From the NCBI GenBank assembly GCA_016182905.1, contig JACPFR010000059.1:1-58699 (forward strand): a DNA stretch of 58,699 bases, written 5' to 3'. The position numbers and the translations under genes are program-made. The notes below the pieces were generated by a model that saw only the letters and a program-made list of their open reading frames with translations, was not told the DNA's origin and made no database searches. Shown piece by piece: positions 8,086 through 15,731 of this stretch (its first letter is position 1; each line of letters opens with the position of its first letter). Origin of the DNA: Elusimicrobiota bacterium. GTDB taxonomy: Bacteria > Elusimicrobiota > Elusimicrobia > UBA1565 > UBA9628.

Positions 8086-8868
8086 CTAGCGTTGGCAGGA
8101 CGGGCAGTAAGCGCTGGCGCGCCCGCCGATGCTCTTGCGCGTGCCGACGACGGCCCCGCCGCAGGTCCCGCAGGTCTTGCGCCCGTAGACCATCACGCCC
8201 ATCTGCATGCGTCCCGGGCGGCCGAGCGGGTCGAGGAACGCCTCGTCGTCGAGCGTCGCGCCGCCCGCCGACACTCCCTGAACGAGGATGTCGCGGCACG
8301 CGGCGGCGAGCTTGTCCGACTCCGCCCGGCTCAACGACTTGCCCGCGCGGCCGGGGCGGATCCTCGCCGCGTGCAGGGCTTCGGTCGCGTAGATGTTTCC
8401 GAGCCCGGCGATCAGCTTCTGGTCCATGATCAGCGCCTTGACCGGCGCCGTGCGCTTGCGCAGGATCTTCCAGAGATAATCCGGGGTGAACTCCACATCA
8501 AGCGGCTCGGGTCCAAGGGCCGGAAGAAGACAGCCGACGCGGCCGAAGCGGCGCGAGTCGTGGAAGCGCACGGCCTCCGTGCCGATCCACATCTGGAAGC
8601 GCACGTGCGGGCTCTCTCCGCCGACGGTGATGCGCCCGGACATGCCGAGGTGGAAGATCACCTCGCCGCGATCCTTGATGACGGCGATCAAGTATTTCCC
8701 GCGGCGCTTGAACGACGAGATCGAACCGCCGGTGAGGATCTTGATCGCCGCCAACGGCGGCGCGCGATAGAACGTCGGCTTTCCGAGCGCGACGGCCGTG
8801 ATGATCTTTCCGGCGTATCTCTCCTGCAGGACGCGGCGGACGGTCTCGACCTCGGGAAGCTCGGGCAT
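8086..8868 (-). CDS. mutM: Formamidopyrimidine-DNA glycosylase
   Basis: A 260-residue base-excision repair enzyme that removes 8-oxoguanine and formamidopyrimidines and cuts the abasic site. The catalytic N-terminus PELPEVETV is intact (Pro2, Glu3). KRRGKYL carries the conserved lysine, GNIYATEAL is in the helix-two-turn-helix, and the C-terminal zinc finger is complete (CGTC and CPSC). The start ATG at 8868 overlaps the rhodanese gene stop by one base (TGATG). It is the last gene of the sulfur operon that starts at 12223, which may link oxidative DNA repair with sulfur metabolism. Confidence 0.96.
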   Translation of the reverse strand: MPELPEVETVRRVLQERYAGKIITAVALGKPTFYRAPPLAAIKILTGGSISSFKRRGKYLIAVIKDRGEVIFHLGMSGRITVGGESPHVRFQMWIGTEAVRFHDSRRFGRVGCLLPALGPEPLDVEFTPDYLWKILRKRTAPVKALIMDQKLIAGLGNIYATEALHAARIRPGRAGKSLSRAESDKLAAACRDILVQGVSAGGATLDDEAFLDPLGRPGRMQMGVMVYGRKTCGTCGGAVVGTRKSIGGRASAYCPSCQR

Positions 8869-9428
8869 CAGCGTCCGCAGGAGTCGCCGGAGTCGCCGGA
8901 GCCCTTGTTCCACGGCATCTTGGCGAGTATGAGCGCCATCGTGCAGATGTCGGTCACGCCGGCGAACATCAGGCCCAGGCCGACGAAGCCCGAGAGATAG
9001 AACCAGCGGGGGCCGGCCGTGAAGCCCAGGACCGCGCCGCCGAACGCCAGGAGGCCGGCGACGAAGCGCATCTGCCGCTCCAGGCTCCAGACTTTGCGTT
9101 CGCCGCGCACGACCGGCTTGCCCGAGGACATCCAGGCGTTGAGGCCGCCGGCGACGACGAAGACGTCGCGGCGGCCGAGCGACTTGAGCTGGGACGCGGC
9201 CGAGGCGGCACGCGAGCCGGAGCGGCACAGGAGGTAGACGGGGACCTTCGGGTCGAGGCGGCCGGCCAGCTCCTTGAGGCGGGAGAGCGGGAGGTTCAGC
9301 GCGCCCTCGACGCGGAGCGTGTCGACCTCGCCGGGCTCGCGCACGTCCACGAGGGCGCCGGGGGCCCCGGACTCGAGTATGCGGTGCGCGGACTCGGGGT
9401 CGATGGTGGAGAAGAGCTCTCCGCTCAT
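8868..9428 (-). CDS. Rhodanese domain protein with C-terminal DUF2892 membrane domain
   Basis: A 186-residue protein. Residues 1-105 form a rhodanese domain with the persulfide-carrying cysteine in the loop LLCRSGSRAAS. Residues 115-175 form a DUF2892-type two-helix membrane segment (MRFVAGLLAFGGAVLGF, then GFVGLGLMFAGVTDICTMALILAKMPWN). This architecture usually shuttles sulfane sulfur at the inner membrane. It lies directly downstream of the CysO-MoeZ fusion, whose own rhodanese domain also handles persulfide, so it may feed sulfur into that pathway (inference). Confidence 0.9.
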   Translation of the reverse strand: MSGELFSTIDPESAHRILESGAPGALVDVREPGEVDTLRVEGALNLPLSRLKELAGRLDPKVPVYLLCRSGSRAASAASQLKSLGRRDVFVVAGGLNAWMSSGKPVVRGERKVWSLERQMRFVAGLLAFGGAVLGFTAGPRWFYLSGFVGLGLMFAGVTDICTMALILAKMPWNKGSGDSGDSCGR

Positions 9429-9429
9429 C

Positions 9430-10848
9430 TCAATACTGCGGGACGGAGGGGTCGATGGACTCCGACCAGGCGTTGATGCCGCCCGCGACGTTGGTCGCGT
9501 CGTAGCCCTTCTCGCGCAGGAACCGCACGGCGTTCGCCGAGCGGCCGCCCATCTTGCAGTGCACGATCAGCTTCGCGCCCTTGTCGAGCTCGCCGAAGCG
9601 CTCGGGCAGCTTGCCCAGCGGGATGAGGGTGGAGCCGGGGATCTTGGCGATCTCGTACTCATGGGGCTCGCGCACGTCGAGGAGCACGAACTTGTCCTTT
9701 TTATCGAGCATCGCCTTGAGGTCCTGGACAGAGATCTCGGGAATGGTCACGGTCGGTTTCTCCTTGAGGCCGCAGAAGGCCTCGTAATCGATCGGCGCCT
9801 TGATGGTCGGATTTTCCGAGCACATGGGGCAAGCGGGATTTTTCTTCACCTTGAGCGTGCGCCAGCTCTGCTCGAGGGCGTCGTAGAGCATCAGGCGGCC
9901 GGAGAGCGGGCGCCCGATGCCGAGTATGAGCTTCAGGGCCTCCACGGCCTGCATGGTGCCGATGACGCCCGGGAGCACGCCGAGCACGCCCGCGTCCGCG
10001 CAGCTGGGCACGAGGCCGGGGGGCGGGGGCTCGGGGTACAGGCAGCGGTAGCAGGGGCCGTCCTTCAGGCCGAACACGGACAGCTGGCCCTCGAAGCGGA
10101 AGATGGAGCCGTAGGCGTTGGGACGACCGGTCAAAACACAGGCGTCATTGACCAGATAGCGCGTCGCGAAGTTGTCGGTGCCGTCGGCGATCACGTCGTA
10201 GCGCTTGAAAAGCTCCACGGCGTTCGCCGAGCTCAGCTTGGTCTCGTGCAGCTCGACGTTGACGAAGGGGTTCAGTCCCTTAAGACGTTTCTCGGCGGAT
10301 TCAAGCTTCGAGGTCCCCACCGAGGACGTGTCATGGAGGATCTGCCGCTGCAGGTTCGACTCGTCCACCGTGTCGAAATCGACGATGCCGATGCGGCCCA
10401 CGCCGGCCGCGGCCAGGTACAGCGCCAGCGGCGAGCCCAGACCGCCCGCGCCGACGCACAGCACCGACGAGTTCTTCAGCTTCTTCTGGCCCTCGGCGCC
10501 GACCTCGGGCATGATCAGGTGGCGGTGGTACCGGGCGAGCTCGGCCTTCGTCAGCTCGAGCTCCGCGACCGTCGAGCCGCCGGCGATGGCGGGCACGATC
10601 AGGATCGTGTCCCCGTCCTTGACGGCGGTGGCGAGGCCCTGCTTGTCGCGGGCGTCGTCGTCGTTCACATAGACATTGACGAAAGAACGCAGTTTTCCGT
10701 CCGGCGACATCAGCTGCTGGCGCAGTCGTTCGTGCCTCGTAAAGAGCTTTTCCAAAGCGTCCCCGACGCTGTCGGCGTCGACGCTTATCTTTTCCTGCTT
10801 GTCCGCGAACGCCCGCAGGGCCGTGGGAAGTCTTATCTCAATGCTCAT
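9430..10848 (-). CDS. CysO-type sulfur carrier fused to MoeZ (E1-like adenylyltransferase plus rhodanese)
   Basis: A 472-residue three-part fusion. Residues 1-91 are a ubiquitin-like sulfur carrier very like mycobacterial CysO, with FVNVYVNDDDAR and the terminal motif VPAIAGG (Gly90-Gly91). A ~12-residue linker leads to an E1/MoeB domain (ARYHRHLIMPEVG, GAGGLGSPLALYLAAAGVG, zinc pairs CYRC and CPMC, loop cysteine in PSCADAGVLG). A C-terminal rhodanese domain follows, with VHCKMGGRSA. MoeZ adenylates and thiocarboxylates CysO in mycobacteria. Here the Gly-Gly is internal, so the carrier would have to be cut free, plausibly by the JAB protease encoded just upstream. The ATG at 10848 follows GAAGGA; an ATG at 10854, overlapping the upstream stop, is the alternative. 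Confidence 0.9.
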   Translation of the reverse strand: MSIEIRLPTALRAFADKQEKISVDADSVGDALEKLFTRHERLRQQLMSPDGKLRSFVNVYVNDDDARDKQGLATAVKDGDTILIVPAIAGGSTVAELELTKAELARYHRHLIMPEVGAEGQKKLKNSSVLCVGAGGLGSPLALYLAAAGVGRIGIVDFDTVDESNLQRQILHDTSSVGTSKLESAEKRLKGLNPFVNVELHETKLSSANAVELFKRYDVIADGTDNFATRYLVNDACVLTGRPNAYGSIFRFEGQLSVFGLKDGPCYRCLYPEPPPPGLVPSCADAGVLGVLPGVIGTMQAVEALKLILGIGRPLSGRLMLYDALEQSWRTLKVKKNPACPMCSENPTIKAPIDYEAFCGLKEKPTVTIPEISVQDLKAMLDKKDKFVLLDVREPHEYEIAKIPGSTLIPLGKLPERFGELDKGAKLIVHCKMGGRSANAVRFLREKGYDATNVAGGINAWSESIDPSVPQY

Positions 10849-10850
10849 GA

Positions 10851-11297
10851 TCATCCTTCGATTACGATCTCTTCTTCTATGAACGAGCGCCCGTCCTCCG
10901 TCCTTTGCCAAGACCGCGAGTCCACGGCCTTGCCGTCGCGTACCTGCAATATCCAATAGCTGCAGCACGGCATCGCCATGGTCAGGTCGAACGGCGACGG
11001 CCAGGCCGGCACGGACGGATGCGAGTGGAAGAATCCCACGACGCCTCGTCCGGTCCCCGACAGCTCGGCCTCGACGCGGGCCATGACCTTCGGGTCGATC
11101 AGATAGCGGTTGGTTTTCGCCGAGGCGTCCCAGCCGTTGGGCAGGGGCCGGGCCTCGTCGACGACGAGCGTCCGGCCGGGCTTGTCGAAGTCACCGGGGA
11201 CCGGCCCGATGAGCAGGCCGCAGCCCTCCTCGGGGAAGGCCTTCTCGCAGGTCGCCGCGACGATGGCCTCGACGGCGCGGTTGAGCTTCAGGCTCAT
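10851..11297 (-). CDS. JAB/MPN (M67) metalloprotease, Mec+-like
   Basis: A 148-residue zinc protease of the JAMM family. The motif is intact: Glu in FPEEGCGLL, then HSHPSVPAWPSPFD giving His-x-His-Pro and the Ser-x-x-Asp. The mycobacterial relative Mec+ cleaves the cysteine residue from the CysO-cysteine adduct made by CysM. The gene sits between cysM (4-nt ATGA overlap at 11294-11297) and the CysO-MoeZ fusion, exactly the partners expected. An extra role, liberating CysO from the fusion after Gly-Gly, is my inference. Confidence 0.92.
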   Translation of the reverse strand: MSLKLNRAVEAIVAATCEKAFPEEGCGLLIGPVPGDFDKPGRTLVVDEARPLPNGWDASAKTNRYLIDPKVMARVEAELSGTGRGVVGFFHSHPSVPAWPSPFDLTMAMPCCSYWILQVRDGKAVDSRSWQRTEDGRSFIEEEIVIEG

Positions 11298-12223
11298 GGC
11301 TGCCAGAACCTCTCTCCCAGGTAGCGCTCGCCGGAGTCGGCGAAGACGGTGGCGATGACCGCCTCGCGTCCTTGGGCCGCGAGGTCCTTCCCGAGCCGCA
11401 GCGCGGCCGCGAGGTTCGCGCCGCCGGAAGGGCCCAGCAGGATGCCGCCCTTGCGCCCGAGCGCGCGCGCCGCTTCCTGCGCTTCCTCGGTGGCGATCTG
11501 GATGCGGCTGTCGGCGACGGAATCGTCGTAGATCTTCGGGATGATCGAGGTCTCCATGTGCTTGAGGCCCTCGAGGCCGTGCATCGGACCGTCCGGCTCC
11601 ATCGACACGAGCCGCACGGAGGGCTTGAGCTCGCGCAGGCGCCGTCCCGCGCCGACGAAGGTCCCGCTCGTGCCGAGCCCGGCGACGAAATGGGTGACAT
11701 GGCCCTGCGTCTGCTCGAAGATCTCGGCGGCGGTCGTCTCGTAGTGCGCGCGCCAGGTCATCGGGTTCGAGTACTGGTCGGCGTACCAATAGCGGCCGGG
11801 CTCGGCCTTGAGCATGAGCCGGACCTCGCGGATGGCGCCGTCGGAGCCCTCGAGCGGGTCGGTGAAGAACAATTCGACGCCGTAGGCCTCCAGGATCGCG
11901 CGCCGCTGCCGGGCGATCGAGCCGGGCACCGCCAGGGCCACCTTGACCCCCAGGCGCGCGCCCAGCCACGCGTAGGCGATGCCAGTGTTGCCCGACGAGG
12001 AGTCGAGCAGGACCTTGCCGCCGTCGAGCTTGCCCGTTTCCAGCGCGTCCCTGACGATGAAGAACGCGGCGCGATCCTTGACGGATCCCCCGGGGTTGGC
12101 CCATTCCGCCTTGGCGACGACGCGGACCTTGTCGCCGAGCTCGGGAAAGGCGAACGACACGTCGAGCAAGGGGGTGTTCCCGACGCGGATCCCGTCGATG
12201 GAGCGCGCGGCAGTCGCAGGCAT
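11294..12223 (-). CDS. cysM: PLP-dependent cysteine synthase, CysM type
   Basis: A 309-residue beta-replacement enzyme that makes cysteine from an activated serine. Visible motifs are NPGGSVKDRAA with the PLP lysine, the substrate loop SSSGNTGIAYA, and the PLP-phosphate loop GLGTSGT. Placement with a JAB protease and CysO-MoeZ points to the thiocarboxylate route, where CysO-COSH rather than sulfide is the sulfur donor and O-phosphoserine is the usual acceptor. It is the first gene of the operon. TTGACT-N17-TACACT ends 7 nt before the ATG, so the mRNA should be leaderless. An IscR-type-1-like site covers this promoter. Confidence 0.92.
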   Translation of the reverse strand: MPATAARSIDGIRVGNTPLLDVSFAFPELGDKVRVVAKAEWANPGGSVKDRAAFFIVRDALETGKLDGGKVLLDSSSGNTGIAYAWLGARLGVKVALAVPGSIARQRRAILEAYGVELFFTDPLEGSDGAIREVRLMLKAEPGRYWYADQYSNPMTWRAHYETTAAEIFEQTQGHVTHFVAGLGTSGTFVGAGRRLRELKPSVRLVSMEPDGPMHGLEGLKHMETSIIPKIYDDSVADSRIQIATEEAQEAARALGRKGGILLGPSGGANLAAALRLGKDLAAQGREAVIATVFADSGERYLGERFWQP

Positions 12224-12229
12224 AATGAT

Positions 12230-12262
12230 AGTGTAATAAACCTGACTAAATCAGTCAAGTAT
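12230..12262 (-). promoter_or_regulatory. Leaderless cysM promoter overlapped by an IscR/Rrf2 type-1-like operator
   Basis: On the minus strand TTGACT (12258-12253), a 17-bp spacer and TACACT (12235-12230) place the transcript start exactly on the ATG at 12223. The dyad TGACT-N5-AGTCA sits across the -35 and spacer. Compared by eye with the E. coli IscR type-1 consensus, the 25 bases at 12238-12262 agree at 24 positions. Control by an Rrf2/IscR-type [2Fe-2S] regulator is therefore likely but not shown. Confidence 0.65.
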
Positions 12263-12268
12263 CGGGAC

Positions 12269-13399
12269 TCAGGGAATGATGTTCGGAGAGAAGACGACCA
12301 CGTTCTCCGAGGCGCCGTCGATGACGACGACCAGCTCGTCGCGGCCGTCTCCGTCGAGGTCGGCCGCGGACAGGGAGCCCACGGGCGACAGGAACTTGCG
12401 CGAGGCGACGGCCTTGCCAGAGGAATCCAGCAGGAACACCCAGCCGTTGCTCGTCCCCACGACCAGGCGCCGCTCGGCGCCCGGGACGAACCGGGCGAGC
12501 GTGTAGCCGGTGATCGTGATGGGTCCCAGGTCGGCGGACGCCACGCTTTCCCAGCGGCGTCCTTCCTTGCCCTTGCGTCCGAGCTGGATGAGGAGCGTCT
12601 CGCGGCTCGAGCCCGCCTTGGAATCCAGCGTGTACAGGCGCGGCTCCCGGACGTCGTCGAGCAGCATGCGGTCGGCGTTGCCGCCGAGGGAGAGGCGTTC
12701 CCGGACCTTCCCGGAGGCGTCCAGGAAGGTCAGGCGGGAGGTGGAGTGCCAGGCGGCGAGGACCGGGCGGCCGTCGAGCCGCGCGGTCGAGAGCTCGCGC
12801 ACGTCGGCGGGGTCCGCCGTGCTCCAGGCGCGCTTGCCGTTCGGCCGGAAGGCCTCCAGGCCGTTCTCGCCGTAGGCGTGGCCGACGACGATCAGGGGGC
12901 CTCCGTCCTTGGAGCCGATCAGCGCGGCGCCGCTGACGCCGTCCTTGACGGGGATGTCCACGACGCCGCCCTTCTCGTTCCAGACGCGCAGCCGCGAGTA
13001 GTCCCACGTCACGGGCAGCGGCGCGGCCCGGCCGCGCTCGAGCCACCCGACCTCCTTGTGCACCGCGTCGAGCGGTCCGGCGTCCGGGAAGCGCTCCTGG
13101 GAGACCGTCTTCGCGTCGGCGTCGAGCACCTGCGTGAAGAAGAACTTCTTCCCCGTGTTGTCGTCGTAGTCGGAGCAGACGAGGCGGATCTCGCCGCGCG
13201 AGGGCAGGACGGCGGCGTCGACGAAGGCCCCGTTCTCGCACCAGCCCATGCCGCGATCCTTGAACGACGACGCGGGCTCCCAGGCGTAGCCGCCCAGCGG
13301 GCGGATCTTCATGCCGCGCGCGAACCTCGGCGCGACGACCTGCGCCGCCGCGGAAGCGGACAGGACCGTCGCGGCGGCCAGCAGGGCGAGCCGGGTCAT
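12269..13399 (-). CDS. Secreted FG-GAP/VCBS repeat protein
   Basis: A 376-residue exported protein. The signal peptide is MTRLALLAAATVLSASAAAQ. The mature protein consists of propeller-like blades, with a calcium-binding FG-GAP motif near the C-terminus (AADLDGDGRDELVVVIDG). Other blades carry degenerate versions such as GSKDGGPLIVVGHAYGENGL. Such proteins are usually periplasmic or surface scaffolds; the partner is unknown. Its ATG at 13399 overlaps the stop of the SPFH gene by one base, so the pair is co-translated and may act together at the envelope. Confidence 0.82.
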   Translation of the reverse strand: MTRLALLAAATVLSASAAAQVVAPRFARGMKIRPLGGYAWEPASSFKDRGMGWCENGAFVDAAVLPSRGEIRLVCSDYDDNTGKKFFFTQVLDADAKTVSQERFPDAGPLDAVHKEVGWLERGRAAPLPVTWDYSRLRVWNEKGGVVDIPVKDGVSGAALIGSKDGGPLIVVGHAYGENGLEAFRPNGKRAWSTADPADVRELSTARLDGRPVLAAWHSTSRLTFLDASGKVRERLSLGGNADRMLLDDVREPRLYTLDSKAGSSRETLLIQLGRKGKEGRRWESVASADLGPITITGYTLARFVPGAERRLVVGTSNGWVFLLDSSGKAVASRKFLSPVGSLSAADLDGDGRDELVVVIDGASENVVVFSPNIIP

Positions 13400-15486
13400 C
13401 ACGCCTTCTTCGGCGGCGTGCCGGAGTCCTGCGGCACGAGCTTCATGCCCGAGCCCATCAGGCTCGCCATGAACGCCGCCAGCATGTTGGACGAGGCGCC
13501 GTCGTTCCCGCCGCCTCCGGCCACCATGATGTCGGGCGTGATCTTGATCTTGCCGTCGGAGACGCGCTTCATGACCTCGATCATCGCCAACGGCCCCTGG
13601 CCGACCGCGGCCGCCTGGCGCACGTACGCCTCGGCGGTGGCGTTGCCGACCGCCAGGATCTTCTCGCCTTCGGCCTTGCCGACGGCCGCGATGCCGGCCG
13701 CGATGCCTTCCTGCTCGAGCCGCGTCGCCTGGCTGCGTCCCTCGGCGCTCGTGATCATGGACTGCTTCGCCTGGGTCGCGATCTGCACGTCGATCTCGGC
13801 CTTCACCAGGCTCGGCTGGAGGTCGGCCTGCGCCTTGGTCTTCTCCATCTCGCGGCGGCGGGCCTCGGCCTCCTGCTGGGAGTCGAACATCGACATCTGC
13901 TGGGCGGCGACGACCTTGTTGGTGAGCGTCTGCATCAGGCGCTCGGGGAGCACGATCTGGCAGATCAGCACGGACACGCACTCCACGTGGTAGCGCCGCA
14001 GCTCGGCGACGATGTGCTCGCCGGCCTTGCGCTGCTCCTCGTGGCGGTCCTGCATGAACTTCATGGCCTCCGACGACGAGGACTGGTTGCGGAAGGACGA
14101 GTCGATGAGCGGATGCACGACGTGCTCGATGAGGTTGTCGATCGTGCCGATGCGCGCGACCATGTGCGGCGCCTGCTCGGGCAGGACGCGCAGGATGACC
14201 TTCACCTCGACGGTCATCTGGAAGCCGTCCTTGGAGACGATCGACAGCGGGTTGAACGCCCGCTCGCCGCGCGTCGGGGACTTCTCCTCGGCCCAGTCGA
14301 TGGTGATGTTGGTCGTGGGGATGATGTGCGGCGTGAAGGCGAGCTTGTTGAGGTAGTAGGTGCCGGGGCCGAGGACCTCGCGCTGGATGCCGCGGTAGCC
14401 GGAGTCCACGACGTAGCGTTCTATCCCGTCCTTGAGCCTATCCTCCGGTTTGGCGTGGGCCTGCCCGGCGGCCGCGCCGATCCCGGCCGGGTCCTTGCCG
14501 ATGTTGGAGACGATGACGGAGACCTCGCCGCGCGCGACCTGGAGGACCTCGTCGAACGACGCGTCGAACATCAGCGGGTTGACGTAGTAGGTCCCGGGCT
14601 TCAGGAAATCGAGCTGCGGGCCGCGCTGGCCGCCGGCCTGCAGGAAAGCCGCGCCGTCCTGAAAATCCTTGTGGCCCTGCACGGACTTGGCCACGTACTC
14701 GGAGGGGGGCAGCGGATCGCCGTCCTTGGCCGTGACCATCCCGACCTTCTGCGCCGGGATCACGATGGCCTCGCGCAGCTCGACGGAGAACATCGCCGTG
14801 TTGATGCGGTAGGAGCCGGGCAGGAGGATGTCGATCTGCGGTCCTTTCTGCCCTCCCTGCTCGAGGAAGGCCTGGCCGTTCTGGAAGTTCTCGTGGCCCT
14901 TCACGCTGCGTCCGAGCAGGCGTCCCGGCGTCATCGGCTGGCCGTCGGTGGCGACGACGACGCCGATCTTGTTGTTCGTGATGCGCAGGGCCGGACGCTT
15001 GACGATCTTGAACAGGTAGGGGTTGACGCGGTAGGTCCCGGGGGGCAGGATCTGCACCTGAGGTCCCTTCTCGCCGCCGCCGCTGAGGAACGCCTCTCCG
15101 TCCTGGAACAGGTTGTGGTTGCCCAGCGCCTTGCCGAAGATCCGTCCGGGAGGCACCGGCGCGCCGTCGATGGATTCGACCAGCCCGACCTCGTTTTCCG
15201 CCACCACCATCATCGGCGCCTTCTCCGTTCTATACAGGAAGGGGATCAGGAAGTGCAGGCCGGGGCCGAGGATGCGGGCCTGGATGCCGACCTCGTTGGC
15301 CATCGCGACGACGCGGCCCTCGGGCATCGAGGTCCCGAGCCAGCGGCGCTCGAGGACGGCGATCTGCACGCCGCCGACGATCACGATCGAGTTGTAGACG
15401 AAGATGAACAGCGCGAAGAGCGCGAGAGTGAAGATCGCGAAGCCGAGATCGCCGGTGAGGCCGAGCGTCGAGAGAATCAGGTCCAT
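13399..15486 (-). CDS. SPFH/flotillin-like membrane protein with three internal ~72-residue repeats
   Basis: A 695-residue protein. One N-terminal membrane helix (FAIFTLALFALFIFVYNSIV) is followed by three tandem repeats (about residues 95-330). Each repeat runs from a VG(L/V/M)V strand through G(K/R/H)-N-FQ(D/N)G-AFL, GGxKGPQ and LxPG(T/S)YxxN. Then come an SPFH/band-7 domain (TVEVKVILRVLPEQAPHMV), a long Ala/Glu/Gln-rich coiled coil (QQEAEARRREMEKTKAQAD) and a Gly-rich tail. Flotillin-type proteins form large membrane-bound cages. The N-terminal repeats resemble the shoulder/repeat logic of vault-type assemblies, but that comparison is mine. The first 245 bp upstream hold palindromic repeats and the nrdB terminator. 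Confidence 0.85.
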   Translation of the reverse strand: MDLILSTLGLTGDLGFAIFTLALFALFIFVYNSIVIVGGVQIAVLERRWLGTSMPEGRVVAMANEVGIQARILGPGLHFLIPFLYRTEKAPMMVVAENEVGLVESIDGAPVPPGRIFGKALGNHNLFQDGEAFLSGGGEKGPQVQILPPGTYRVNPYLFKIVKRPALRITNNKIGVVVATDGQPMTPGRLLGRSVKGHENFQNGQAFLEQGGQKGPQIDILLPGSYRINTAMFSVELREAIVIPAQKVGMVTAKDGDPLPPSEYVAKSVQGHKDFQDGAAFLQAGGQRGPQLDFLKPGTYYVNPLMFDASFDEVLQVARGEVSVIVSNIGKDPAGIGAAAGQAHAKPEDRLKDGIERYVVDSGYRGIQREVLGPGTYYLNKLAFTPHIIPTTNITIDWAEEKSPTRGERAFNPLSIVSKDGFQMTVEVKVILRVLPEQAPHMVARIGTIDNLIEHVVHPLIDSSFRNQSSSSEAMKFMQDRHEEQRKAGEHIVAELRRYHVECVSVLICQIVLPERLMQTLTNKVVAAQQMSMFDSQQEAEARRREMEKTKAQADLQPSLVKAEIDVQIATQAKQSMITSAEGRSQATRLEQEGIAAGIAAVGKAEGEKILAVGNATAEAYVRQAAAVGQGPLAMIEVMKRVSDGKIKITPDIMVAGGGGNDGASSNMLAAFMASLMGSGMKLVPQDSGTPPKKA

Positions 15487-15570
15487 GGGGAACGCCTCCG
15501 AAGAACGCCTAGGTCACAGGGATTCTAAGGAATCGTCACGGAGGTGACAAGGCCCAGGGGGACCTGACGT

Positions 15571-15676
15571 TCGCGCCGGCGCGAGCCCTTCGACTGTTTC
15601 CGGAAGCAGTTACTACTGATAATCACTATTCCCGGGAAGAGTCGAAGACCATCCGTTCGTGATTATCAGCAGTAAA
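15571..15676. repeat. Copy 2 of the palindromic repeat cluster
   Basis: Three consecutive dyads. TCGCGCCGGCGCGA at 15571-15584 is a perfect 14-mer. CTGTTTCCGGAAGCAG at 15594-15609 has one mismatch. An inverted pair starting TACTACTGATAATCAC near 15610 is answered by GTGATTATCAGCAGTA ending near 15675. The inner sequence of the left arm (ACTATTCCCGGGAA) matches the large palindrome at 48068-48111, so the two loci carry the same element, interrupted here. Confidence 0.75.
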
Positions 15677-15683
15677 AGCGAAA

Positions 15684-15717
15684 GGCCCGCCGGGAGCGTC
15701 CCCCAGCGGGCCTTTTT
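15684..15717. terminator. Rho-independent terminator of nrdB, possibly bidirectional
   Basis: The arms GGCCCGC (15684-15690) and GCGGGCC (15706-15712) flank a 15-nt loop. On the plus strand it ends in TTTTT; on the minus strand, the direction of nrdAB transcription, it is followed by TTTCGCTTTT. Confidence 0.75.
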
Positions 15718-15731
15718 ACGCCCGTTCTTCG

